The notes: generated from the sequence alone by a model not told the origin. Counted from the first letter of the stretch, positions 37,776-50,796 are shown. The stretch: 64,000 bases of DNA from Prochilodus magdalenae (GCA_024036415.1 JAMWET010000016.1:175001-239000); one strand, 5' to 3'. Made by a program: numbers and translations.

Positions 37776-39356
37776 TACAAGTCTCTCAAACATAATTCAG
37801 CTCACCGAATCATTTTAAAGTTGTAGCTTCTAGCCGCTTCCAGACTGTTACTGTCATTTTTGTTCATTTTGGTCTTTTAGCAATCAAATTTTAATTGTTA
37901 TTTTTATCATTTTATTTGATCTTTATATATTTTATCTTGATTAGATGGATAGATTTATTACTGTTCATTTTCATAGTTATTTATAGGTTCTATTAGCCTT
38001 CTTAATTAAATCTTATTTATTTATCATAATTATTGGCTCTTTTTTCAGCAAGGTGCTGTGACCCAGTCATCTGGGTCAACCCTTTGACTCACAGTCACTT
38101 AAGTCTTCATGCCACTTTATTTGTGCCTACATGCAATATACCCAACTTATTGCTCACTGTCTAATATACACTGTAAAAAAAAAAAATATATATATATATA
38201 TATATTCACGTTGTTACAAGCGATTGAACAACTCCAAAAATGACTTGGATTTAAGGGATCGTCCGTTAAAAATACTTGTTTTAGTTTCAATAAGCCTAGT
38301 TCATTTGCTTGTAACCACATGATGTCATGCTTTTAAGTGTATCCCAGATCTTGACATCGTTAACGTTAATTCACTTCATCTGTGTTTGTATGAAATGGTC
38401 ATAATGTTTTGGCTTTATACTAAAAAATAACTGTGCTAATTTCAGGTTTAGGGTTTGGAGGTTAACCTGGGCTAATGTATTCGATTACAATGCAGCAAAG
38501 TGTTTACCAACAGCAGGAACCTTAAGAATGGAGGAATGTAACTGATGTTATTAACATTTAACATTAGAAATGTTGGCGCCATACGAATGCAGCCTGATTG
38601 GACTGTTTCCACAAAAATGGGTTTTATATTACTGTGACAAGCCAAAGACTGGCTCAATACACCTGCCTCAGTCAGGTCATCAGATATAGGTACACTGTAT
38701 ACCTAAAACCAGGCACACTCTGCCATCACATAGCTGCCGGAACAAATTAGAGGACTTCATTGTGTCAGCACGTTCAAGAATGCATCCGTTACATGTTGAG
38801 GTGGACCAACAGTGTTTGGGGTCTTTTAAACTTTTTCTGGACTAATTGAATACTGGGACAAATCCACAAAACTGCTTTTTAAGAGAACTTTGTTTGTGTT
38901 TGGGCTGGTGTTCATAGCCAGCATAGTAGCCTAACATAGCTTTCAGCCTTCTTTTATTACAGCTAGCTCACAGTCCAGAGCTGTGCAGGCCTGTAACCTT
39001 AGAACTCACAGTTATCGCCGGCGATAACGAAGCATGGTGCGACTGTATTGAACTATTTCTCTCTGGTAGCTCATGGGGACTAGGAAAAGTGCAGATACCA
39101 GACCACCGTCGTGTTAAGTTATAATCTGAATCTGATGGTTGTTTTTGTGCATACGGATTTTACTGCAATGAATTAGATTATTATATAAATTACGTTCCAA
39201 CTCTAATAACTCAGCCTGTAAGGGTTAATATCGCTCTCCTCCTTCTTTTTCAGTCTCCCAGAACTACTGCTTTGCACCTTCATGAAATCAGTGAACCGTC
39301 TCTCTCTCTCTCTGTCTTCCTCTTCATTACTCTCTTTCTCCTACTCTGTGTGTGTG

Positions 39357-39569
39357 TCATTGTGGTGTGCTGAGCTCCGTTTCGGGAGGTTCTGTCTCTG
39401 GGATGGTGTGCAGGGGGCCGTGAGGTCTCGGGTGGGGGGGCAGCAGAGGCGAAGCAGGGGAGGTGGATGCTCCGTTCTTGGCCAAGCCACAAGAGTGAGC
39501 TGCACACTGGATCTGCCTCAGTGTGTCCACCGCCTCACCTTTAGCATGCTTCAACAAGTCTGCCTGACC
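39357..39569 (-). CDS. Unidentified gene, terminal coding exon C
   Basis: Begins after acceptor CTCTCAG (ending 39570) in phase 0 and encodes 70 residues before a TGA stop. It starts [20 protein letters not shown], which continues the helical character of exon B. It then switches to a Ser/Pro/His-rich, probably disordered tail ([15 protein letters not shown]) and ends ETELSTPQ. A plausible poly(A) signal (AATAAA) lies at 38953-38958 on the minus strand, about 400 bases downstream. An internal AAAG/GTGAGG sequence at 39534-39542 could act as an alternative donor and make a 31-base microexon (39539-39569). In that case the tail would be a retained-intron reading. Together the three exons give the last 132 residues of the protein. 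Confidence 0.68.
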   Translation of the reverse strand, partial: GQADLLKHAKGEAVDTLRQIQCAAHSCGLAKNGASTSPASPLLPPHPRPHGPLHTIPETEPPETELSTPQ

Positions 39570-39577
39570 CTGAGAGA

Positions 39578-39617
<40 letters not shown>

Positions 39618-40699
39618 AAATATTATTCATTTGGACATTAATATGTATTGCTTTCTGAAGTGTTTCTATTCAACAGTCTTCATTTTTTAATATTCATGTT
39701 ACCCTCAAGGGGTGATAACAAAAGCTCATTATGAATTTATATGAATTTTATATTAATCATAGAAAGAAGCAAAGATATTCTGTTGATTCAGCTGGATTTT
39801 AAGCTTCTCATCAACACCACATCTGTGTTTCACAGAAAAGGAGCATTTTATTTTAATACAATTTGATAATTGAAATTTGATTTTGATGATTTCTTATCGT
39901 GCGGTGGTTTGTAGTGTGTGTGTAGGCTTATTTTATATAAGAACATTTGATTTTTTTTCTTTTTACTTGTTTTTGTATGTCACCTCTAAACTTACCAAAA
40001 GAAGTTGCAACATGTAGGAATTTACATTTGACTGAAATGTAATTAAAGGTGTCATTAGTGATTCAGGACATAGACTACAGAAATTTAATAATAATTTAAT
40101 AATAAAAAGCAGCAACATCAGAAAACTCCTCCCTTCAGTTACATCTCCAATAGCTCCGCCCCTCCAAACTTTTGCACATGCATTCCCAATGTGAACACTG
40201 GCAAACATTTTTATTTTTTATTGTTTGTGGCCATAAAACCCCTGGTGCAATGTACAGGCGGATACTATGACATAACATTAGAATGAAAAGTGACAGCGAG
40301 TAACGTTGCTAAGGCGTTGCTACAGTGGTTGCTAACTTTATTAACAGCAAATATAAGCCACATTCAGAGTGGAACTACTGCATCATTTAAAATGGCATTG
40401 GAAAATGTAAATATTAAGTGATCTGAAGCTTCGTCAACTCTAGAAGGTCTCTCAACACTGATGTGGAGTCTAGCACTTCCCACTTAGCCCTTTCCCCTGT
40501 CCTGTTAGCACGAACACCCCTGTGTTACTGATTGCCTGTAAGAGTATTTTTTGCCTCTAGCCAAGCCACTTAGCTTGTTTCTCATTTACTGAGCCAGGGC
40601 TGCGTACCAACACCAGATTTTTTCCAGCACATATGCACAACAAACAACTAACAGGAAATGTTTGCTGAATTGGACAAAATGTGTACTGGATCGAAATCA

Positions 40700-41404
40700 C
40701 ATACTGCACCTTTAATTAAATGCAGCTGTATCCAAAACGTCTGGCCAAATCGCGCTGTGTGTTCATGGAAACCCATTCCATGAAGCTCTTCACGCACTGT
40801 TCTTGAGCTAATCTGAAGCCCACATGAATTTCGGAGGTAGACTCTGCAGAAAGTTGTTGATCGTAGCTCAGCGGATAACACCACTACCTGACAAGTAGCC
40901 ACCACCACACGTGGGAGACTGGGGTTCGAATCCCGGGCTGAGTGACTATGCTGTGCAACACCAATAAGAGTCTTTGGGCAAGACCCCTAACACTACACTG
41001 GCCTACCTGTAATATGATTAACCTTGTAAGTTGCTCTGGATAAGAGCGTCAGCTAAATACCGTAAATGTAAATGTTGACCTCCATGTTGGCATCCGCTGA
41101 CCCCACTCATTTTACCTGGTCTACCACTTCATGGCTGAGTTGCTGTTGTTCCCAGTCGCTGCCACTTTGTTACAATCCCACTGACAGGTTACTGTGGAAT
41201 ATATAGTAGGGAGGGAATTTCACTACTGGACTGCATTGGTGGCACCCTTTTACGGTGCCATGCTGGAATTCACTGAGCTCTTGAGAGTGACCCATTATTT
41301 CAGTAGTGTGTGTAGAAGCAGTCTGCATGACTAGGTGCTTGGTTTTATACACCTGTGATTCAATGATTTAAATAGGTGAGTGAATACTTTTGGTAATATA
41401 TATA
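40700..41404 (-). mobile_element. Tc1-like family D element, interrupted
   Basis: The minus-strand reading includes GLQISSRTVREELHGMGFH, the second DNA-binding helix-turn-helix of a Tc1 transposase. Upstream pieces give LSHEVVDQVK, and the right end is GAATACTTTTGGTAATATAT. The catalytic half is missing, and a SINE splits the DNA-binding region. Confidence 0.8.
40860..41074 (+). mobile_element. tRNA-derived SINE, copy 3 (nested)
   Basis: The best-preserved of the three copies: A box CGTAGCTCAGCGGATAA, a near-canonical B box GGGTTCGAATCCC and tail CTCTGGATAAGAGCGTCAGC. It is inserted in the Tc1-like element, in the opposite sense to its transposase. Confidence 0.9.
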
Positions 41405-42187
41405 TAACTGCATCAAAACAACAATGTTAACCTGACATTAAGGGTTAATTACAAAGGTCGTGTTACATGTACTAACAATGTCTTTAGCAGTAGGTCAAAG
41501 GGAGAGATATCAGAGAATTGTAAGAAGACAGGGATAATCACAAGGCTGCAGTGTTTGCCTTCTGCCTGCAGGGGTCACTATGATACAACACAACACCTTT
41601 CCAGACCGCAACACTGCGGACAGCGGCATAGCTCCACTGCAGCGGCAGAGACTTAGAATCCTCCCCCATGTCCTTCATAAATCCTGCGCTCTTTCTGGGA
41701 GCACTCCAGAGATGGAGGGATGCTAGGAGGCAGCGGAAGGAGGTAGCAGTCGGGGCAGACAGGCTAAGTGCGTGGGTGCGTGTGTGGATGCGGGTGCCAA
41801 AAATAGGAGGCGTCAGTGGCTTTGTGAGAGCATGTATGCAAGTTATTAAGCCAGTGAGTGAACGTGTGTGTGTAAATCAGTAAGCATGTCCTTGAGTGTG
41901 GCATTCCGGCTGGGACTAATTAATGGAGGCGCCTTAAATCCTGACCACACATACACAAAGCACATGGACGCGTGCACACCCTCAGCTCTCCCAGCAAGGA
42001 CACTGGGCCTCTATGCTCCTCAGCCCTAGAAAGCTTCTTAGAATTGGGGCTAGGACACAACCAACTTTAGCAGCGAGCTTGTGAGGAACCCACAGGAGGT
42101 CTTGTGGGGCCTTAAATTTGCACTCTTTAAAGGAAGGTTATGTTGAAATATGGTGTGGGTGCACTGCTGAGTTCTCCCTGTAAAACA

Positions 42188-42345
42188 GGGGTGCACAACT
42201 CCGGTCCTGGAGGGCTGGAGTCCAGCACAGTGTGGTAGTTTCCCTCCTCAAACAAACCCACTAAACTTGGCAGTTGAGTTGAATCTGGTGTTCTTGAGCA
42301 GGTAAATCATCGAAGTGCACTGGAGATGTGCACCACTGCTGTAAA
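42188..42345. mobile_element. MITE-like repeat K
   Basis: Begins GGGGTGCACAACTCCGGTCC and TGGAGGGC, a widespread fish repeat, and ends with a weak inverse (GAGATGTGCACCACTGCT). Internal TTGAGTTGAATCTGGTGTTC also fits the family. Confidence 0.6.
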
Positions 42346-42509
42346 GCATGAAATGAGTCAGAGGCGTTGGGTGGGATTCTGTGGTAGTAATTCAGACTAA
42401 GTCATACGTCCTTACGTCTTAATAAAGGTTTAAAGAGATTCAGCTGTGTTCTGAAGCACAAACCTGAGTTTCCAATTGGACACACTTTTGACAGCACCGC
42501 GTAAGTGTC

Positions 42510-42665
42510 CATGAAGACGGCAGTAGTGTTGTGCCAGACTGTCATGGAGTGACTCAGAATGGCAACGGGTCATCTTCTGTGACATGTCTGGCTTTTGTCT
42601 TGGTGGAGACAACCCACAGAATCCCTGTGTGGAGGCACCGTGGTCCACAGCAAGATGTACAGTTT
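42510..42665 (+). mobile_element. Tc1/mariner-like family B fragment
   Basis: TGCCAGACTGTCATGGAGTG, CTGGCTTTTGTCTTGGTGGA and CCTGTGTGGAGGCACCGTGG match the catalytic part of family B. Downstream, 42670-42865 is a local repeat of phrases such as CAGTGCTT(C/T)TCCCA with CACCTGGAGA. Confidence 0.6.
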
Positions 42666-43139
42666 GTTGTCAAAGGTCCAGAAAGACTGTGCTTCTCCCA
42701 CCACCTGGAGAACCAGAGCCTTGCTCATCACCGGAAACCCAGGGCTTTTCCCAGAACCTGCAGACCCAGTGCTTCTCCCACCACCTAGAGATCCAGTGCT
42801 TTGCCCACTACTTGAAGACACAGTGCTTTTCCCATCATCTGGAAATCCAGTGCTTTGGAGTTTTTAAAGGTATTGGCATGTGAGCTATTCAGGTGTGATT
42901 TACTGATGTAAGGAGATGATATGTAACTCCCACGCAGTGCAAAATGTTAGTGCTGGTTTTCAGATTACACCACCACTGCAACGTCCCAGCCCCTGGATGA
43001 ATAAATACGCAGGGTAGCTGTGTAGCAGTGTAGAGAAGGACACAGAGTACATTGTCAGAATGTCCTTACTTCCACTAGACCTGATCCATGTGATGGGAGC
43101 ACAGCCTGACCTGAGCCTTATCTATACTTTATTACATGC

Positions 43140-44065
43140 AGCTGTAAAAGAGAGCAGAGAAGACAAGAACAGAAAAGAAATGAAAAGGGAAGGATAGAAA
43201 TGAGAAAAAATAAGAAAAGTAAATGAGAAGAGAGGAAAAGTGTGGAAAGCAGAGAGAAAAGAACAGTGAAAAGATAAAATAAGAGAGTGACAGAACAGAT
43301 GAGAAGAGGGGGCAGAGAAAAAAAGAATAAAGAGTAAAAGAAAAAATAAGAGGAGAGTAAAAGAAGAGAAGAGAGTAAAACAAGAGAGCAAAGGAAGCAA
43401 AGAGTTAAAGAGGAGAGTAAAAGGGACAGTAAAAAAACAGAAGAGGGGAATAAGAGAAGAAAGTAAAAGAGTGAAAGAAGAGTGAACGAGAAGAGAGGGA
43501 AAAAAGAGAGTAAATAAAGGAAAAGTTAAAGAGAAAAGTAAAAGAAGAGAAGAAGAAAAATAGAAGAGAGGAAGAGAAGACAATGAAAGAGAAGAGAGGA
43601 AGATAAGAGTGAAAGAGAAGAAAAAGAGGAGAGGAAGAGAGTGAATGAGAGGACAGGAAGAGAAGAGTGAAAGAGAAGAGACTGAAAGAGGAAAGGAAGA
43701 GAGGACAGGGGGGAAAGAGTGAAAGATAAGAGAGTGAAAGGAAAGGAAGAGAAGAGTGAAAGATAAGAGAGTGAAAGAGGAAAGGAAGACAGGAGAGGAA
43801 GAGAAGAGAGTGAAAGAGGAAAGGAAGAGAGGACAGGAGGGAAAGAGAGTGAAAGATAAGAGAGTGAAAGGAAAGGAAGAGAAGAGTGAAAGATGAGAGT
43901 GAAAGAGGAAAGGAAGACAGGAGAGGAAGAGAAGAGAGTGAAAGAGGAAAGGAAGAGATGAGAGGAAGAGAAGAGAGTGAAAGAGGAAAGAAGAAAGGAG
44001 AGGAAGAGAAGAGAGTGAAAGAAGAGAGGAAGAGAGGAGAGGAAGAGAAGAGAGTGAAAGAGAAG
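43140..44065. repeat. 0.9-kb polypurine tract
   Basis: Almost pure A/G on the plus strand, with higher-order units of about 35-75 bases (GAGAGTGAAAGAGGAAAGGA and AAGAGAAGAGTGAAAGATAA). It lies in an intron, where the transcript would be polypyrimidine. Bases 44066-44585 show nothing recognised. Confidence 0.93.
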
Positions 44066-44587
44066 ACTCCAGTAACAGAACACACCTGCATGAGCTGTGA
44101 TATATGCGCAGTGCAGTAGCAGTCTAAAGCCTGACCTGTAGTCCAGCTGCTGCAGCCTATAGCTGAGCGTTTACAGTCGCAGAGAGGCTCCTTGACCTAA
44201 ATAGACACGTTCTGATATAAATAAATGATATATTTTAAAACAGATAAATTATGCATGTGGGCGTGACTCACACAGCCTTTTCCACTCAGGGGGAGGAGGA
44301 GGGGCTAAAAGAAACACGTACTGGACTTCCATCACACCCGTCCACATAACCTGTCTGAAATACCATGACCAGCTGCAATTAGCAGAGAGGACACGAGTCT
44401 GCAGAGACATGGTCCTGCTACACTCCTGAAATGAACTAGTCCTTCATGTGTTCTTAGACAGCCACAAACAACTCAAGTGTTCGGCAGGTATGTGCTTTTA
44501 CGTGAGCCCCACGTCAGAAGCTGATAGCAGCTGAATGCATTACTGCTGTACAAAAACACACATCTATACATCCATCTATTTATCCAT

Positions 44588-45300
44588 CTACACTCATCAT
44601 CAAATGAATAGCTGCACCCAGAAAGAAGTGTGGGGTTGCAGTGCTATAGGGAAGGAAGATAAGGTTACCAGGAAGAATAAATGATGATACATTTAGACTG
44701 ATATGGGGAATATTTACTAAGCTACACATACAGAAGGAGTGTCTTTGAGTTTGCGAGCGCAAAATGCCAGATGTCTCATCATGGAGCTGTAGAGGTTCCT
44801 AATGGTGTCCTGTGATAACCCATCTCATGCAGCTTGAATATTCTAACACAGTTCATGCAGATTGTGCGGTAGGGGTGGAGGTGGAGTGACACCAGACCTT
44901 CTGATCGTGTGACGTGACAATAAACTGTTTATCTAGATCATTATTATCTTATCGTTGGTCGTCTCCACCAAGACAAAAGCGGGACTCGTCACTGAAGATG
45001 CTACCACTCTGAGTCGCTCCATGACAGTCTGGCACGACCCATTGCAGTCTTTGGCGATGATGACGTGGTGTGAGTGTCAGTCGGTGTAACAGTCTGTGCA
45101 TGTAATCCTGTTTTGTGCAGCTGTCTGCCAATGTTACTGGCTCTAACAGGATGACTCATGGATGGCATCACTGCGCTTTACATGTCCAGGATCATGGTTG
45201 TTGGGTCACTCGGTGCACCACCAGGCAATCCGTTGGTTTCTCCCTCACCTGTGGTTTGTGTAGGTCTCTTAGAGCCTTTATGTCATTGGTGTGTGCCTTC
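44588..45300 (-). pseudogene. Tc1/mariner-like family B transposase relic
   Basis: The longest family B copy. The minus-strand reading includes VPDCHGATQSGSIFSDESRF and then CLGGDD, typical of the second catalytic aspartate region (DESRF) of Tc1/mariner transposases. The 3' end carries the terminal repeat at 44588. It is interrupted by stops and the 5' end is not defined. Confidence 0.75.
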
Positions 45301-47346
45301 TTTCATCCACTGCTGCCAACAGTCTTGTTACAAATGCAGTTACTACCATGTTATTACCAATGTGAAAATCCACAAATGAGACTACGCTGTTACAACTGTC
45401 AAGACAGCCCTATGCAATTATATCCGAAAAAGAAAATGTCACACATAAGTAAGTATATACGCAGTGCTACTGTAATCCAACAGTAATAGTGCTTGTTGCA
45501 TGTGTTATATATGTGTAATTATGCAGTTATTAAAAACACTTAATATTAAGTGGGCCAGATTAAAAATGAAAAGTAAACTCAGGACATATTTATGAAACAA
45601 TGTCCAAATTTGACCAAATACAACATGAACAGGCTGCCATGGACATGGATGCTCCGATCTTACTGCTGGTTTGTCTTTAGTTTAAATATCAAACGTATTC
45701 ATTGTGAAGTGCACGGGTACAATCTGAATCATACCGCTAAACAGATACAAAATAAAAAGAATCATTCCATACTCTCTCCTTCTCTCTCTGGGATGCAATC
45801 CAGGAACAATGTGACTCAGTCTGAGGCCAGCTGAGCTGCCAGTTAAGTAGGTATGATATTAGATACCCTGCAAAGTGCGGAGGATAGGTGAAAGTAGATT
45901 CTTCCTGTGCGTGTTGGTGTGAGACAAAGACACAAAGAAAGAAAGAGAAAGAGAAAAATGTCGAGCTAAGAGTGGGAGTAAAAGTAGGAGATGAAGTCCA
46001 TAGCCTCTTAGTTCTCTGTAGAGCTCAAGCCTCAATGCTTCTGATTAAATTACGGCTTCATTAAGATATCAATCTGTCTCTCCCATACTACACATCTCTG
46101 CGGTGTAGCTCACTGCACCAGCCTGCAAGCTCCCTTAACCCTGTCTTACCCAACATGCTACTAGTAATAACATGTAAAGGTCATCACCTGTAAGAATAGT
46201 AGGGGTGCGGCCCAACTGGGCACTTAACACTAACATGGGTGTTTGAGTATGTAGTATATAGTACAGTTACGAATGTCTAGTATACTCAAAAATCCACAGT
46301 GCACACTTAGAACCAGTCCATTTTCGAGTATGGTAATGCTGGACACTATTGTCCCACAATGCAACAGGAAGGGAGGAGCTTGGTGTAGAATTAGAATGGT
46401 GTATAAATGTGAGTTTAACTCAAATTCGTCAAAGCAGCTTGTAAAATTAATGCATTTAAGTAATTAGTGTGATTATTTGTTCCTTTGTTTACCTCTACTG
46501 AAGCAGCCTCGATGCTTTCCAGTTAGTAAGAAATGATGTCATATGCTAATATTGTATGTACTAGCTTGCTGAGCTCATTCTATTAAGATCAGTACAGAGT
46601 ATATACTGTGTAGTATTGGACTGAGGCACAGCCTGAGGTGAACACAATGGTGTGGGAGACTGAAGCTGAATCTGTGTTCTATCACTGTATAAAAGAAGCT
46701 CCATGCTGCCTTTATGGTTGGATGCTTTGTGATTCTGATTGTCTGAGTGAGCGTGCACACACTTCAGAACAGAATTCACAGAACTACAGAAACACTGGTA
46801 ATTGATTTGATCCATCGGTAACAATAAAAGGACACTGGAGCATGAAGTGTGTTCCTATTACTGCTGTACGAAGAGAGTAACTCTTATTCTTACTCTGCAC
46901 GTCTCTGCTTCTCTGGACCTCCACTGCAGGTGAGTGAAAGAAATGGTTCTGGGTTCTGTATCTTTGGTTCCCCGAAGGCTAGTAATGCTCCAAACCATTT
47001 TCTTCTCCTGTGGTTTTGATTCATGACTTTCAATTCGACTTTTACCACATAACTATGGACTATGAAAAGCTGATGGAGCGCAACCCGTATTAAATAGTGG
47101 ACTTGAAGCACAACAGTCACTCGCATCGTAACTTCTGAAAATGCACCTCAATTCTGCAGACTGTGGTTAACGCACCGACAAAAGTAGAATACAAATGATA
47201 AGAACTGGACTAGGCCGAACACAGCCGGTAATCATCCATTAAATTATGGCCGGCTCGTCTTTGTGCTTTGTGCCTGGACATATCTATATCTATATATAAA
47301 ATATATAGATATAGATGTAGAATATGAGCCTTTAAGAGCAGAGAAA

Positions 47347-47898
47347 ACACACTACCAGTCCAAAGGTTAGACAGCCAACAGAATGGATGTTGTTGGTTAT
47401 CTTAAAGACTCTACAGTTGTACACTGAAACAAGATATCATATCCTCATATACCACATATACTCTTGTTGTAGCACAGTATTATACCTCTGCCATATTGTC
47501 ACCCCAACATATATTTAGTTTTATATATATATACACACACACACACATACATACATACATACATACATACAGTATATATATATATATAAATATAAATATA
47601 CATATGTGTGTATATTTAAACCCCCTTTCAGTTTGTTGAACATTCATGATGGACCGACCAATAGAATTGTCCCAAATCTGCTTAGAAATAAAAACCTTGT
47701 CATATCAGCCTCCACTGCAGGTTAAGAAAGCTTTTTTATCCTCCTGTAAAGGTCCATTCTACAGGTTTTTAAGGTGGACTGTATAATTCCATTAGTGCTA
47801 TTCTATAGTTTGATAACTTTACTACTCTAAAGTAAAGCATTAAGCTCAAAATAAGGAGAACCTTCTATGGGCAGCTGTAACTTTTGACCGGTAGTGTA
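47347..47898. mobile_element. Tc1-type non-autonomous element (family E)
   Basis: Left end ACACTACCAGTCCAAAGGTT and right end AACTTTTGACCGGTAGTGTA are inverted repeats of one Tc1-like family, about 550 bases apart. No transposase lies between them. A (CA)/(TACA)/(TA) microsatellite (47529-47610) sits inside. Bases 47899-49880 show nothing recognised apart from the exon boundary. Confidence 0.75.
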
Positions 47899-49880
47899 CA
47901 ATGAATTAAACAATTAACACAATGTCGTGTTCTGAGCCATGCTCAAATGGCCTGAAGTAATAAATAAGCAGTCTCGTTCTGGACAACCTGCAAGGCAGAT
48001 TAGCATGTTGAATTAGAACAGGGTTTAAAAGCTCTGACGGCCATGGGGTCTTTAAACTGCAGGGCAGTCATTAAAAAATAAATACTAAATCCCAGATTTG
48101 GCTTTATGGTGAACACTGGTGCTACTGTAATTATTTTGAGAGAGAAAAGTAAATAATTATTTAGCACGCACACATGAATTAGCAGAAGGACAAGAGATAG
48201 AGGTTAACGGAAGGAGAGGACAAAACTGATTTGAGTAGATGGCACTCATGAGTGCTGCTGTGACCACAAATAAAGACATGGAATGATGTAGTTAGCAATC
48301 AGCAGCGATTAATTAGTGTGGTGTTAGCGATGAGACGTAGGCAGGCCTCAGTGCCCTGGAGCATCATCACTGATTAATTCCCGCTCTTGTGGTGTGTTGT
48401 GTGGTTGTGTTCTGCTGATGCTGGGAAGCTGCCAAGACGTGGCGAAGCTGAGACTAAACCGTGGCATGGAAAGTGGTTAATACATCAGGAGGTAGACACT
48501 AATGAACTGTTAATATGCCTTGCATGGTCAGAAACTCTATTCACCGTATGTGTTTCTGAGCTGAAGGGTTATTCTGGCTAGGTGGGTGAACTGTAGGTAC
48601 ACACTATCAGGACACAGGCTACTGAACAGTGTGAATGATGTACAGGTACACTACACTCAGGAAACAGGCCACTGAACAGGGTGAATGACAGCCCTGTGAT
48701 TGAAAGTTGCCGGTTCAATTCCCTGAATTGAAAGACTGAAGTGCCCTAACTCCCCTGCCGCAAGTGTGTTGGTGTATCACTGCGCGGATGGGTGAAATGC
48801 AGGGGTTGTGAAAACGATTGTAGTCTAATTTTCAATTTTCCAATATTTTTGCACAACAATGCATTTGTAATTGTAACATCATTTTTTTCCCCCCAATAAA
48901 TAAATTTCATAGCCACTTTAATCCATTGGTTTTTTTTGTTGGGAAATCCTGCCACGTAGTTATGTTGTTATAGTCATTTTATAAGTATTAATAATTATTT
49001 CCTATTAACTGAAGCACTTTCCCAAAGATTCACAAATGAAATCTCTCGTTTTAGATCTAACTTTAATTTCAGATAGATCACTCAATACATTTCCAATCTC
49101 TTATCCAAAAGACACAAGCACTGGACATCAACAGAATATATGCAAGTGATCAGCCATCTAAGTGCCACACTGTCTCCAGGACCATCTGTGGTGGCTTCCT
49201 TAGTCCACCAGAGCTCCTCTTTTAGGAGTATGCAAAACCTAACCACAATGAAGTTCTTTTAATATTCTTATAGAAACTATCCATCTACTATCCCAATCTT
49301 CATCTGGAACTGCTACATTAGATTATTTCTCCCATGTTATTACAGATATACAGTATGTAATGGATTGTCTTTTGGTTACTTGAATACTCCTGTATGGAAT
49401 ATGAAATATGCGAACAATTTCCTGTTATCTTGAAGTCATTAATGAACGCCCCAAACCAAGTTGCCTTTGGGCATATTAATTATTTTAATTTCTTTGTTAA
49501 AGTAACTTCTAATCTGTAAATATCTGTAGAAATTTTGCACATATAATTGAAAATCTTCAGCTAGATGAGTGCAAGATTCAAATTCCCTCCGGTAACCTGT
49601 AAGATGTACTGTACAATAAGCTGTAATTCCTTTCCATGCACAGACTTAATAAGAGAGTCCAACTCAATGTGTAGTTCTCAAATATCAACATTATACTTAT
49701 GAAGATTTTATGACGATCTTGGATAATTAACTTAAATCCCCAACAGACATTCCGTTCAACAAGTTGAATACTTAATCATGATCATCAGATTCATCCTCTC
49801 GGGGAAGGGCACTGAGGTACTGTCAAGTACACAGGTACACAGGTGCACAGGTGCAGCGATCAGGTCCTGTACACACTCAC

Positions 49881-49990
49881 CTTGAGGACAGTGATGTTCC
49901 AGGCATAACTCTCCATTGCTTTCTGCAGCTTTCGGCCTTTCAGCCCCTCCTTAGCTCCAATGCGGTGCAGGTCCTCGTGAAAGTCCAACC
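49881..49990 (-). CDS. Unidentified gene, internal exon B
   Basis: A 110-base exon with acceptor CTGCAG ending at 49991 and donor GTGAGTGTG from 49880 downward. After the split Gly codon it encodes 36 residues beginning [20 protein letters not shown] and ending [12 protein letters not shown]. The alternating charge and leucine spacing suggest two amphipathic helices of a helical-bundle or spectrin-like region. Both junction phases (1 on the left of the protein, 0 on the right) fit exons A and C. This is strong support that the three belong to one gene. The family is not recognised. Confidence 0.78.
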
Positions 49991-50035
49991 CTGCAGAAAC
50001 AATCACTGCAATTAATAATTACAATAACTTTATTT

Positions 50036-50796
50036 GTATAGTATACTATAATGGCAAACGTATGTGGACAGCTCAGATATCTTGGCCACGCCCCATGCTA
50101 ACAGGAAGATAAAACTGAGCACGTAGTCAAGCAGTCTCAAATGGGTCCGTAAAATGGGTCATACTGAACAGCGTAAAACGTAGTACTGTCAAAGGATGCC
50201 ACTTTTGTCACAAGTCATTTTGTGAATCTTCTGTCACTCGGTTCCCATCTGCCTCTGGAACCAACATCTGCACAAGAACCGCTGGAAATGGGTTTTCATT
50301 AAGCAACTGCATACAAGCCTAAGATCACTATCCTCAAGGGCAAGTGTTGACTGGAGTGATGTAAAGCATGCCACCACTGGAACAAACAAGTATATGACAA
50401 AAACTTGGAGGCAATAGTTTGGCTAAGACCCTTTCCTGTTCCAGCATAACTGCTAATGCTGGAACATGGTTTTATGAGTTTGGAACTCCCCTGGCCTGCA
50501 CAGAGCCCTGACCTCAACCACACCGTTTGGATGAACTGGAACATTGATTGCCAGCGAGGTTTTGTCATCCAACATCAGAGCCTGACCTCACAAATGCTTG
50601 TTTGCCTAAATAGGTTCCTACAGGCACTCTCCTAAATCCTGTGCAGAGCCTTCCCATAAGAGTGCAGGGTGTTGTAGCCACAAACGGGAGGCCGCTGCAT
50701 ATTAATGCCCAGGGTTTTATAAAGTAATGTCCAACAAGATCATACAGGTGTGAAGTTCAGGTGTCCATATACCATATACTTGTGGTCATACAGTGT
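50036..50796 (+). mobile_element. Tc1-like family C, internally deleted copy
   Basis: The ends are the inverted terminal repeats of the family (GTATGTGGACAGC on the left, GGTGTCCATATACCATATAC on the right). The middle retains GGCCTGCACAGAGCCCTGACC, coding for the conserved 'PDLN' catalytic region. It is broken by stops and shorter than the roughly 1.3-1.6 kb of an intact element. Bases 50797-51394 show nothing recognised. Confidence 0.75.

Larger units (their letters stand above)
39570..49880 (-). other. Intron between exons B and C of the unidentified gene
   Basis: A 10.3-kb phase-0 intron by inference. It contains a SINE nested in a Tc1-like element (40700-41404), a composite repeat (42188-42345), a transposase fragment (42510-42665), a polypurine tract (43140-44065), a longer transposase relic (44588-45300) and a Tc1-type element with both ends (47347-47898). 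Segments 39620-40690, 41410-42180, 45300-47340 and 47900-49880 show no coding or repeat signature I can name. Confidence 0.6.

Noticed and set aside
39282..39641. 119-codon plus-strand ORF
   Set aside because: Antisense to the terminal coding exon at 39357-39569 and runs into a GA microsatellite.
40860..41074. tRNA gene
   Set aside because: A and B boxes are present, but the body does not fold as a tRNA and the 3' half is the SINE tail; three copies are dispersed in the window.
41668..41883. 71-codon ORF beginning MSFINPALFLGALQRW
   Set aside because: No splice sites, homology signal or codon pattern to support it; it lies in an intron of the minus-strand gene.
50299..50568. 89-codon minus-strand ORF
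   Set aside because: Antisense shadow of the Tc1-like family C relic.
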